Shown here: one piece after another, positions 34,598-49,897 of the stretch | Position numbering within the stretch: the first letter of the stretch is position 1 | Layout: every line of letters starts with the position of its first letter | Assembly (NCBI RefSeq): GCF_000315625.1 | Contig: NW_005434570.1 | Coordinates: 12,792-76,791, forward strand | Reading direction: 5' to 3' | Origin: Guillardia theta CCMP2712 | Lineage: Eukaryota; Cryptophyceae; Pyrenomonadales; Geminigeraceae | DNA: 64,000 nucleotides | The notes under the pieces: model-generated | What the model was told of the DNA's origin: nothing | Databases searched by the model: none | Seen by the model: only the letters and a program-made list of their open reading frames with translations | Position numbers and translations under genes: made by a program

Positions 34598-35314
34598 TTA
34601 TTCGACACAGCACATCTTTGGCCTTGGAACATCAAAGTCACTGAAGCGATTCTGATCCTCTACATGTTCCAGCGCTTCTTCCATCCAAGCGTCTGCTCCC
34701 AACCAAGCCTTTGAAGTTCTTTGCTTGATTCCGCCGTACTGGCGCTGGTAAGGCCAACGGTACACTCCAATCTTTCTACACACATTCTTCAATGTAGACA
34801 AGGATATTCCCTGAGGTTAGTGAGTTAAAAATCAATGTTTGTAGAGAGGAAAATGAAGAGCTTACAAGAGCAACAGCTGCGTCCGGTTGTGGCATGTCGA
34901 AGAATTTCTCGACATCCTCTCTAGAAATTTTCAGTTCTTCTCGCATGTTCAAGGAGGATTCTATGCTGCTATCTCCTTGTTTCCTTTTGCGTGGAACTAA
35001 ACGAACAGCAAAGGGCTCTCCAACAGTGATCTTTCGACTAGGTGTTGGGATGACAGAGCCACTCGCATTTGGAAATGGTGTGGTAACTTGTGTTGAGGGT
35101 TCATGGTTATCCGTAGTTTTGCGATGTTCTGGCAATAAAATGTTGTCAAACATCGACATGACTTGAACACAAAATACTCACCAGTGACATATTTCCTAAT
35201 TTGAAGATCCAAGGATGGGTTGAACATGGGCTGACCGATGGCCTTGATCGGAGTAACCATGGGACCAGTTGTCATGCTGATTGCAGGATTCACAGCTGCA
35301 ATAGAAAATTGCAT
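34598..35314 (-). CDS. RWP-RK transcription factor B
   Basis: Three exons (35314-35182, 35128-34866, 34810-34598) close in frame to 202 residues. The domain runs from ELKISREDVEKFFDMPQPDA across the phase-0 intron into GISLSTLKNVCRKIGVYRWP, with core RWPYQRQY. Upstream is a basic patch RLVPRKRKQ. The C-terminal helix WMEEALEHVEDQNRF matches FEEALxHVEG in genes C and D. The first junction (phase 1, G|AA) matches the one in gene C. Divergent sequence outside these blocks indicates an old duplication. Confidence 0.88.
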
Positions 35315-35319
35315 GTTCC

Positions 35320-36365
35320 GCAGGAAAGACGAATCGGTTTTTGAGCTATCTCTTGTCCAGTCAAGTCCTTTTGATTACAACCACCCTAGTGAATGAGTTG
35401 GGGACTATTGATATACCGATGGAGATGTAGTGGATAGCTGAGAGAAAGGGTTGCAACCAAATTTGTGACAGGCTATTGTGTTTTTGATGGAGAGCAATGT
35501 GGATTGTGGTTTTGACACGAGCAAACAGGCGATCTGTTTGCACGACAACGAAGGTGCGGAGCCAGCGCGTGGATGCCGTACATCTGCCTTTTTAAAACCC
35601 TGCTAGTACACCATTTATAAGTAGTATTTTAATTCGACCTCCACAATAGCGAATCGTTGTCTTTGAACCTGATACACCCTCTTAGAAAACTTTGAACACC
35701 CCTTCCAACTCATTATTGATTGACCCGTCCATATTGACTACCATGGTTCACGGATCTATACCCGTCTATATACATGTAAATTTATTTTGTTTTATACAGT
35801 TTAGTATGAGTGGATCTTCGTTGAGTATGTGCATCTACCGGTACCATCTCCTTCGGACCCAAGGGTCCAAGCTGCTTACACAGGGACAAAATTAAAAAAG
35901 ATTTATTCTAAACGAAGCCAAGAAGGTAAATCTATTTTTAAAAGATATGAACAAAAGAGTTTTCCCCTGTCTGTGTCAAACCTGTTACGTAGGTCTCGAA
36001 AGCAAGCATGGACCCTTCATGAACTGAACCCCACTTTTCCACCTCAAAACTACCCTTCCCTCTTGGCAGTCTCCCCAAGTGCGGAGTCTGCCTCCTTGCT
36101 GACTATCTCCTCCCTCCACTTTAACCCCTACTGCCAAGGGATGCTAAAGCTTAAAACAACCAGGTGGTGTCCATGGGCTAGAACCGCGTGACTGTTCATG
36201 GGCAAATCGATCTATCTATGCGTTACAGACGGTTACAAAAACAAGCTCGCCTCATACTCTGAAACTACTGCGAAGAAAGAGATCATGTTCCATCGATTTG
36301 ATAAATAGCTGTTCTATTTCATTGTGACTTGGAATCTATTGATGTATATATTTCAATGAACACAA
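35320..36365. other. Intergenic, no supported gene
   Basis: AT-rich. TACCGGTA occurs near 35838. Plus-strand frames at 35692-36191 lack motifs. Contains the promoter side of gene B and the 3' side of gene C. Confidence 0.35.
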
Positions 36366-36370
36366 TAAAT

Positions 36371-36946
36371 CTAGCAGCTTGAGGCAGACATCTCTTCTGG
36401 AAGGGAGGATCTGCGCTGATATTTGCCACAACGGCGTGATAAATTTCCTTCTACGTGCATCAAGGCCTCTTCGAACAATGAGAAATCCATAACTTCTGAG
36501 TCACTGCTCGATGAAATCAGAGTATACTGACGCTTGTATGGCCATCGCGAAAGACCGACTCTTCTACACACTGACTTCAGTGCGGACAATGAGATGCCCT
36601 TGCAATAAAACACGTTAAGAAAACCCACATTTGGCCACATGAATATTACCAGCTTGTGTGCTGCTTCAGCCTGTGGTAGATGGATATACATGTTGAGCGT
36701 ATCCTTGTCAACAACAAGCTCGCGGACGTTAGGGGAGGTACAACCCTTTTTCTTCCGAGGGAAAAGCCTGACTGTTTGATTTGTTGGTGATTGTTCAGGA
36801 CTCACATCAGCTGAACTCTCTTGCAATTGCTGTCTATGCTGTCCAAAGAACAATCCAGTTTCTTCTGTTGATCGTTAGCAGTCAGCAAAGATAATGTACG
36901 AAGATTGATTGTACACGCCTGTAGAAAACGAGGGAAGATGCTCCAT
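36371..36946 (-). CDS. RWP-RK transcription factor C
   Basis: Exons 36946-36919, 36864-36650 and 36598-36371 close in frame to 156 residues. Domain: ELVVDKDTLNMYIHLPQAEA, intron, GISLSALKSVCRRVGLSRWP, core RWPYKRQY, then LFEEALMHVEGN. The second intron (51 nt, gtaata...gcaag) is a multiple of three and has no stop, so a gene finder could read through it; the paralogues show that it is spliced. The first intron appears to begin GC (ACAG|gcgtgt). A GT donor two bases later would break the frame. The short exon 1 (MEHLPSFST) is less certain than the rest. Confidence 0.85.
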
Positions 36947-37389
36947 ATGTACTGCTCAAAATCAGTTGCTTGTTGTTGCTGAATGAATCGGCTTGTTGGG
37001 GTGATAAAAGCTGAAATGAGCGCTAGAGCGGAGGTGGAGTTTGGCGCAAGGGAAGTACGTACTCAAATACTAGTATACTGCGGCAAGTGAAATGACTGAA
37101 GGGGAATGATGACACCAAAAACTTCAGTTTTAGAGAGTTTGATGACTCTAAAACCTTATATCCAATAAAAAATTATTGTAAATAGCGCATTGAAACTGAA
37201 AACAATCATATTGCCGACTCGTAGATGCAAGTCACGGTTTGAAGGGTCCAATCTGACCACCCTGGATCATGACCAAATCGGAGACATGCTAAATGGTATC
37301 ATGACCGCACGTCATCTTCATACGGTGATGTCGCCTAATCGAATACTAAAAGATGTGGCAAAGAGGTCACCCCTGTCAGCATGTAGTCA

Positions 37390-38100
37390 GCACATCATGC
37401 CAGTGCCCGCTCCGGCCGGCGGCCGGCGTGGCCGACCATGCCAGACCGTGCCAGCTGCGGCAGTGGCAGGCGCCGGCGCGGGTCCAGTTCCGGGCCACCG
37501 TCTCCGCACTGGCTCGGCTGAGGGCCGGGGCCACCCGGCGGCGGCGGCGGCGGCGGCGACGACGGTCGACCGGACCGGGGGCCACTGCCGTGACGTTGCG
37601 GGCGCCGGCCGCCAAGTTGGCCGGCGGTAAAACCGACGGTTCGCCGGTCCCGGCCCGGCCCCCCGGTGACCGCCGTCTGAAGCAAAGTACGGTCAGTGCC
37701 ACGGAGTATTCCGAGACGATTGAGAAGTAAGGCCTTCGGCGGACTCGGGCCGCTGATACCCTACGTTCGGCGTGCGTCAATCACTGACCGTAACGTACCG
37801 TACATTATTGAGGCCCGGCCGGGCTCGCAAGCGGTGAGTACCGTGACTCCCACCGTACGGTACCGTGACAATCTCACAATCATGTAATACTATCATATCG
37901 TTTACTCAAAGCTAAGTTAAAAATCAGTACGAGGACAATCAGGAGAGTCGAGGTGACCCTGACTACAGTAGTCCTTTACTTTTACAGTAACTGTCGCACT
38001 GGCCAAACGGCGAGAAGAGAAAAGACAGCGAGTGGCAGTAGTTGCCTCAGGCAGGCCTGGCCGCCGAGTGAAGTCGAGTGCCTCACGGTTACCACCCCAT
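37390..38100. repeat. GC-rich mosaic island 8 with conserved edge
   Basis: GC-rich block 37390-37875 with CGGCGG runs, then an AT-rich edge. From 37901 a 34-base segment begins TTTACTCAAAGCTAAGTT and ends ATCAGTACGAGG at 37934; it matches 63458-63425 on the other strand with two mismatches. The following ACAATCAG...GAGAGTCGAGG (37935-37953) matches 63254-63276. Confidence 0.7.
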
Positions 38101-38585
38101 GGATTGACCACCATGTTTTTTATGGAGAAAGAAGGGGTACGGGGGACGGGGGTTTGATCCGTGAGCCACCTATTTTTTCTTTGTCAGCTGTGCCCCTGAC
38201 ATTCAAAGGTTGCGGTTTTTGGACGCCTTGAAACACCCAATGAAGTCTGTCAGCAAGCTTTTGGCCATGCTCTCTCGTGACCGTCACATAAACACACCGT
38301 TTCACGTGAGAGTTGCAACAGGACCCGTTAATAAAAGTGGAAAAGGTACGGGTGCTAGTCGCTCTGTGGTAATGTTGCCTTGTGATTTCCTGTGTGATCA
38401 GCGACTCCTTGGCGGCCTCGACCGGCCCCTTCCCTCTCTAGCTTGGTTATTTGTGTTGCTAGTCGAAACATCGGTCCATCCTCCGTCCACACCACCGTTG
38501 CTTCTGCCTCCTCTTCGCCCAGCCTATCGCTCTCTTCAAGCTCCTTGCCCCTCCCCCTTCCAACCTTGTGTAGAGATTGATCAGC

Positions 38586-39206
38586 ATGGCCGGAGCCCTC
38601 GCAGTACTCACAGCCAACAGCCTGGAAGCCAACGGGGCCTACTGGGTCAGCGGTGACCGTTTGAGCGACTTGATGGACTTGATGTACAATAACAAGCACG
38701 TTTCACCGGTTGAGTACCGTGCGGCTCCTTCTACCCATCAGCATCGGGAAGATCGACCAGGGCCGCCCGAACGCCACCTAGACTCTAAGGGAGCCAAGGG
38801 TGCCGTGAGGCTTTGTCCAAGGAGGAAGAAGTCCAGGACCTTGTCTCCTAGGGAAATCATCATTGATGCGAACTACTTGTCTACTTTCTTTCACCTACCA
38901 CAGCCTGAAGCTGCTGTCAAGATGGTAAGATGATCACTTGCTGCTGGGTGCGCTTGCTGACATGGGCCATAGGGGATTTCTTTGTCTGCCCTCAAGTCAG
39001 TGTGCAGGAGGGTAGGTGTTCCGCGATGGCCGTACAAGCGCCAGTACACGACCAACGACTCTCCCTGTGAGGAGGAGGAGGAGGAGGAGAGGGAGGAGAT
39101 GGAGATTCATGATGCGTGGGAGGAGGAGATGATTGATGAGTTCGAACTCTTCGAGGAAGCCTTGCGGCATGTAGAGGGAAGAGCCTTTAAGAGGAGACGA
39201 AGTTGA
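38586..39206 (+). CDS. RWP-RK transcription factor D
   Basis: Exons 38586-38924 and 38973-39206, 190 residues. Domain: REIIIDANYLSTFFHLPQPE, phase-0 intron at the shared position, GISLSALKSVCRRVGVPRWP, core RWPYKRQY. Very close to gene C through the domain. A glutamate run (EEEEEEEREEMEIHD) is followed by ELFEEALRHVEG and a basic end (FKRRRS). Upstream basic patch CPRRKKSRTLSPRE. It is on the opposite strand to genes B and C, and genes C and D face each other across island 8. Confidence 0.88.
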
Positions 39207-39503
39207 GCCTGACGGGCCTTCTGGACCCCTTCATCTCTCCCTCTCCTTCTCTCCCTCTCCTTCTCTTTCCATCTCTTCAACAATCAAGATGTAAGTGTAA
39301 AAATAAAGATGCTCTGTTTTCACGATGGATCGTACAGTTTGTTTACCCGAATTTCCACCCGACGGATGAGAAGGTCGGTTATGGGGGGCAGCGAGTACAT
39401 GTTGCTTGCTACAGGCAGTCTGATATCATTTCTTGGCCTCGTGCTGACATGCTTGCTGCTGATGATGCTCCGATGCTCATGCGGATCGATCTGTGTCAGC
39501 GGG

Positions 39504-44690
<5,187 letters not shown>

Positions 44691-44789
44691 TGGATGACCT
44701 GCTGCTTGCTAACCGAGACCTGACTGACTGAGAATGTCTCGCCTAGTTTGTTGGAGCAGTGTTACAACTGGATGGAAACAGAAAGACAG

Positions 44790-44905
44790 AGACAGAGAAA
44801 GAGAAAGAGACAGGGACAGAGACAGCGACAGCGACAGCGACAGCGTCTGCGGCAGAGGCAGAGGCAGAGGCAGAGGCAGAGGCAGAGGCAGAGGCAGAGG
44901 CAGTC
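44790..44905. repeat. (GACAGA)/(GACAGC)/(CAGAGG)n compound hexamer array
   Basis: Unit drifts from GACAGA through GACAGC to CAGAGG. The Arg/Asp/Glu dipeptide frames it generates are not called. It lies between the PIN-like ORF and the BAH/Tudor-like gene. Confidence 0.92.
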
Positions 44906-44990
44906 AGAGCAGATAAGGATGAAAAAGACGTTGCTCATCACAGGGATGGTCTCAATCGGAGGAGAGCCACTAGAGTCAGGTCGCCAAATA

Positions 44991-45269
44991 TCACTGCGCC
45001 ATCTCCTCACATGATACGCCGACGTTGTCAGCAGCAACCAGAACGACCCGATCGCCCTTGGCGCGTGTAAGGAGCGAGCATGCAAAAAGAACATCTTGCA
45101 GTTCCTTTACCTCCTCCTTCATCTCTGCCTCCACCCATCGCCCCGACTCTGAGCGGATGGCAGAGAACCTGCAGAAGAGGAGGTCTTCCCTCCTCCTCTC
45201 GGGGATGAAGTTCGCCAGTCGGTTCTCGAATGCATTCTCCAGTCTCCTCGTCTCAGCCGATTTCTTCAT
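44991..45269 (-). CDS. Partial gene, possible PIN-like fold
   Basis: A 92-codon frame with clear protein composition: ETRRLENAFENRLANFIPER, RREDLLFCRFSAIRS, VKELQDVLFACSLLTRAKGD, then RVVLVAADNVGVSCEEMAQ and stop. The spacing of an aspartate before a helix and the strand VVLVAADN recalls PIN nucleases, but no complete catalytic set is visible, so this is weak. It may be a single exon of a longer gene extending towards 45600, where another protein-like stretch (PALKIVNSLYEPGRVVI) lies. Confidence 0.4.
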   Translation of the reverse strand: MKKSAETRRLENAFENRLANFIPERRREDLLFCRFSAIRSESGRWVEAEMKEEVKELQDVLFACSLLTRAKGDRVVLVAADNVGVSCEEMAQ

Positions 45270-45499
45270 GGCAGGGGAGGCTTTTTTGCTACCTCAGAAC
45301 CGCCCCCTGCAACCACTCCCCTCCTTCCCACTATTCCTATCACTCTTCTCCATTCTCCGACCTCTCCCTCTCCCTGTCATCCCTCTCCTCCTCCCTCTTC
45401 CTCTCTACAACTGTCTCCTTCCCTCTTTCCTGCACTCCTTCACTTTCTATCCTCCTGACATCTCCTATCTCGTTTGACCCTGCCCGACTGCTCGCTCTC

Positions 45500-45620
45500 C
45501 TTAGGGAACGACCACCGGTGCTGATTACTACCCTACCCGGTTCATAAAGCGAGTTTACTATTTTGAGGGCGGGTACTGCATCCGATGCAAACATACGGTA
45601 CCCCCCTTAATCACCAGAGC
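45500..45620. repeat. Short CCCTAC-type element
   Basis: ATTACTACCCTACCCGGTTC near 45522 and ATACGGTACCCCCCTTAATC near 45594. A short relative of the elements at 12.9, 49.1 and 57.1 kb. Confidence 0.4.
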
Positions 45621-45641
45621 ACTCGAAATTTGTCGGGTACA

Positions 45642-45763
45642 GCAGGAGCAGTAGCAGGAGCAGGAGCAGGAGCAGGAGCAGTAGCAGTAGCAGGAGCAGT
45701 AGCAGGAGCAGGAGCAGGAGCAGGAGCAGTAGCAGTAGCAGTAGCAGGAGCAGGAGCAGGAGC
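45642..45763. repeat. (GGAGCA)n/(GTAGCA)n hexamer array
   Basis: Reverse-complement orientation of the CTCCTG class, with GTAGCA variant units. It lies downstream of the ABHD11-like gene and upstream of the PIN-like frame, so it may be intergenic or intronic. Confidence 0.95.
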
Positions 45764-45980
45764 AAGGCATGAAACCGAGCAGGAGCAGAACGAGCAAGAC
45801 GCAATTAGATGCCTCTGTTTGCTCAAGGTTGAACAACAGTTCAAAGTCATGTCAACCTTCTATGTCGACGGCTGCTCCGAGGCTTTATCAACCAAGGAGG
45901 CCGAGCATGCAAGACAGGATGCGAAACGGTTTACTGACAACAATCACTGAGAGTAATTTGGTGTATCTTACAATCATCTG

Positions 45981-48750
45981 TCAAGGAAGTTCTGTACCTG
46001 AGAAAAGCTTGTCAGCCTTGCAAGCTTCGTCGCTCGCCCTCACATTCTGCAAGGTCGTCTCCGGATCCTCCGAGTGTACCCAATGCCCAGCATTCCGAAT
46101 CGTCTGTGATATCCATGTTATCCCCTCCTCCACCCGTCCACCCCTGCTCTCTACCCCACCTCCTCTCCCGTCCACCCCTGCTCTCTATCCCACCTCCTCT
46201 CCTGCTTTTCCTGTCCACTACCACCTCCTCCCCTGCTCCCCCAGCACTCTATCCCACTGTTCCCCTCCCCTGACACCCTCCCTCCCTCGCTCATCCCTTC
46301 CCTCTGCTCGGCACCCCCTCTACCTCCATTCACCACCTGCAGGGTGAAGTTTGGGAACAGCCGCATGATCTCTTCGAGATGCCTTGACCTGTGGCAGCAC
46401 GTTGGTAGAGAACAAGGACGAGGCAGAGCCAAAGGGGGAAGAGGAGGAGACGATGCGAGGGGAAAAGAAAGAGAGAAGGAGAGGAGGACAGGAGGACAGG
46501 AGAGAGGTGAGGTGAGGAGAGGAGGAGGAGAGCAGGAGAGCAGGAGAGCAGGAGAGACGAGGACGAGAGGACGAGAGGACGAGAGGAGGAGAGACGAGGA
46601 CGAGAGGACGAGAGGAGAAGAGGAAGGGGTTATTGAGCCACCTGATAAAAGGAGACTTCCCTCCTTGCACAAAGAACGCATCACCAGGAAACGAGAGACC
46701 TAGGACGGATGCGGGTTGCTGCAGCCCCTGGGAAAGATGGATGTGAGAGTGCGAAGTGATGTAGAGGAGGAGGCAGGAGAGGAGGAAATCAGGATGAGAT
46801 TGGAGAGGAGGGGGGGGGGAGGGGGGGAAGGGGAAGAAGAGGATAAGAAATTGAGGATACTGACCTGGCCAAGATCGAACCCCCCAATAATGCCCATATT
46901 CCTTTTGATGTTTTGAATCCCGATACGCCACTTCCATGCTGAAGGAACCAACCAAGTCAAGAACTTCGTCCGGCCTCCTCCGCTCCCATCCTCCAATTCG
47001 CTTCTTCTTTGCTTCTCACCTCCTCCTGCTCTAACCTTCTCTCCTCCTCTCCTCCTCTCCTTCTCTCCTTCACCCTATTCTCATGTCACAACTTGCTGAC
47101 ACACCTTGGTCCTCCTTGACGAGGTTTGTAAGAGCGAAGGCCCTCAACAACTGCAAGCATGTGGGCACACGATCGACGCACAAGACAAAGGAAACACTCA
47201 CGGGGTCCTGGATGGAAGCTGCCAGCAGCTCGTCTGCGTGCCTCTTGTCCTTGACTGAGAGGTTGTACAGTCAAACTTTGACCGTCAACGGCGGTAAGAG
47301 GCTAGAAACGGATATGCACTTCCGACCAAGGAGTGGGAGGAGGGGTGCAAAACGAGGAAGTGTTGGAGGGGGAGGACAAGAGCGGCGCGGGGGCGCGAGG
47401 GGGGGGGGGGAGCAGGGAAGGGGAGGGGTGGTGGTAGGGGGTCACCTTCTTCAAGAGGGAGCCCGTACAGGGAGTTGATGGTAACGGCGATGTCCCTCCA
47501 AGTTTCACTCCCCTTCACATGGGGACGTAAGAGTTGAGCAAGGAAGAAACAGGTGTGAAGCGAGTGCAATACAGAGACATCCGATAACAAAGTTACAGCA
47601 GACAGCAGACAGCAGACATCGTAGCGTGGAGAGTGGAAGGGTGGAGGAGGAACAGAAGAGAGAATGTGGAGTGGGAGGGGCAGTTGACGGGAGGGGCGGG
47701 GGTTCACCTTTCCTAGAGCCTTTGAGTAATCTGCAGGAGCAATGTCGAGGATGGCAACAGATTCAACCCTGGAACCCTCCGTAAGATCCTCCTCCTCTTC
47801 TCTCTCAGTCGCCGTACAAACCTGGTAGGGTGCAGCAGAGCAAGAGTAGCAGCAACCTAATCGACCACAGTGAGCTGTGGGGGCAGACGTCGCTCCAAGG
47901 AACCTTTCCTCCCATGGAGTGGCCGATGACGCAACACCTCTCTATCCCCATTCGATCAAGCAGGCTGATCACATCTTGGGCCATGCTGACGTACCCCATG
48001 CTCCTGCTCAGCCAACTTCAGGCACACCGGACTATCCATGTAGTGCTCACCGTGTGTGAGGACTCTCGCCATGGTTCCGCAAGTCCGGGATGATGATTCG
48101 CCGTGGCTTCGCCAGCCTCTCTGAAAGAGTGTTGGCCCATCCCAAGAAGTTCCTTCACCGGCAAAGGTCATCAACAAGTCCTCGAGCCCTTGCCCCGCAG
48201 CACCTAGAAGAGCCGAGCAGGCCATGGAGAATGAGAACAGGGCAGGCAGCCTCTGGGGACTTGGATGCTGGGTAGAGAAGCGTCAGTGGAGCTGAGCAGG
48301 ATCGGAGACTTAGAGCGCTGACGTATGTCGATGTAGGTGAGATCGACGTATCCTTTCTCTGCTGCGAGGTGGAGGCCTTTGACTCGTTTGATCCGCCAGT
48401 AGCTCTTACTGGCCATCACCATGGAGTTAGAACCAACTTCACCTCCACATGAGAGGTAAGAACCTGTCGGTCTGCTGCTGCTCGGCCACGTTACTCAACA
48501 CTTGGCTGTCGGTCCTAGATGCGACCATTGACAGGTTGATGGGAGAATTGCGGGTCGCTGTGAGGATGTTGTGAGAGGATCTTCTGTAAGAGGGTCGAAA
48601 GGACGAGAGGGAATTCTGTGCATGAAGCGCTGCTGGAGATGTACTCGGGCTCAAAGTGTAGCCCAACGAGCTGGGCCAACTTGCCAGGAAAGTGACAACT
48701 AGCAACACAGCGCCGTATTCGTATGTTTGCCTGTGAACCGGCGAAGACAT
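45981..48750 (-). CDS. ABHD11-like alpha/beta hydrolase
   Basis: Serine hydrolase of the alpha/beta fold, closest in motif order to ABHD11/YbfF esterases. About ten or more short exons. N-terminus: MSSPVHRQTYEYGAVLLVVTF (hydrophobic, ending SSLGYTLSPS), a possible signal peptide. Then LILHGLLGSS plus RNFLGWANTLSERL (oxyanion region), PDLRNHGESPH, VISLLDRMGIERCCVIGHSM, which continues GG (nucleophile Ser in GHSMGG), VESVAILDIAPADYSKALG, LLRAFALTNLVKEDQ, KWRIGIQNIKRNMG, DAFFVQGGKSPFIR, HLEEIMRLFPNFTLQ and NAGHWVHSEDPE (catalytic His). Stop at 45981. The N-terminal segment might target a plastid (aromatic residue after the cleavage site) or the secretory path. Substrate unknown. Internal exon edges are approximate. 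Confidence 0.88.
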
Positions 48751-49083
48751 CCTTGGAGGTGCGGTAAGAGTTAGAATCAAGCTTTCTCACTCACAAACTT
48801 GACCGACTGTAAAATCCCACATGTCAAACCAGCAGCATCCCAACGATAGCCCGACACTTACCAGCGTACCCTTCGAGCGATCCAGAATCCTTCTTGGCCG
48901 CACTTGACCTTCACTCTGGTTTGGAGCGGAGCAGGGAGTACCAGTTGGTCTTGAGGATCACTCTATCAGTCGGTTCGTCTCATCCTCAAGCTCTTTCCTC
49001 GCCATCCCGCGACGCCTTCGCCGACTCCATCGCTCGATCTCCCGCCATGTCCTTCCGCGGCCGCGGGTGGTCTTGCAGCAGGG

Positions 49084-49292
49084 GTCCACCCCTACCTTTC
49101 GAATTTCAAGATTCTGTACCCCTGGACTTTTCACCCCTACCCCCCCGAAATAAAGCTTTCTGGAACAAGTTTAGCTATAACAATACCCTACCCCATCGAG
49201 ACAGTTTAACACCCCCTCCCCCCCCACCTGGATCTACCCCTTGCTAAACCCCTGGGCTGAAAAGTACCCAGAGCCCCACCCCTACCACTCCC
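49084..49292. repeat. CCCTAC-studded element
   Basis: Dense plus-strand CCACCCCTACC, TTCACCCCTACCCCC, AATACCCTACCCCATCG and GATCTACCCC words in about 200 bp, between the hydrolase and glycosyltransferase genes. No adjoining GC island, so the element can occur alone. Confidence 0.6.
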
Positions 49293-49897
49293 AAAGATAG
49301 ACTGAACAAGGGGTGGTGACACAGGATCCTCGCAAGATGTGTAAACTGAGATGGTGGGCAAGGTCGGTAGCGGGATGGTAGGATGGTACCGCAGAAGAGA
49401 AGGATTGGGAATGAGAGGAGATGGGAACTTTGACAACAGAAAGATAGGATAGTCTGAGGATAGTTGGCTGACGAGAATGTAGCGCGCGAAAAGACAAGTT
49501 TCAATGTTGATATGTCCGAGGTAGTCTGAGATGCGCAGGGTAGGCAATGAACGTAGAAGAAAGATGTTGAAAACATTCAGAGGTTTCAGAACTTTTCGTT
49601 TTATTCATCTGGAACAGATGAGGGCACGAGATCACGTTATGTAATGAGCATGTCGTACCCGATCACCAGTTAGTGCCGACAATCGTTGACTACAGGCTTC
49701 TCCGCATTACTGATGAAATCGAAGAACTGGACAAACTTTGTGTGTTCCGTTCGTACCGATCGAGATGACTGTAAGCATGCAAATTATGTATGTATGAAGA
49801 CGAGAAAGCAAGCAAAATATGTGTGAGTAAACATCATGAACTCGCGCATGATTTGACCTCTTGGCCCTTACTTGAGACTCTCTACCTTCTCTCAGCC

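Noticed and set aside
44734-44916. Arg/Asp-Glu dipeptide-repeat protein
   Set aside because: Translation of a compound hexamer repeat with no flanking coding sequence.
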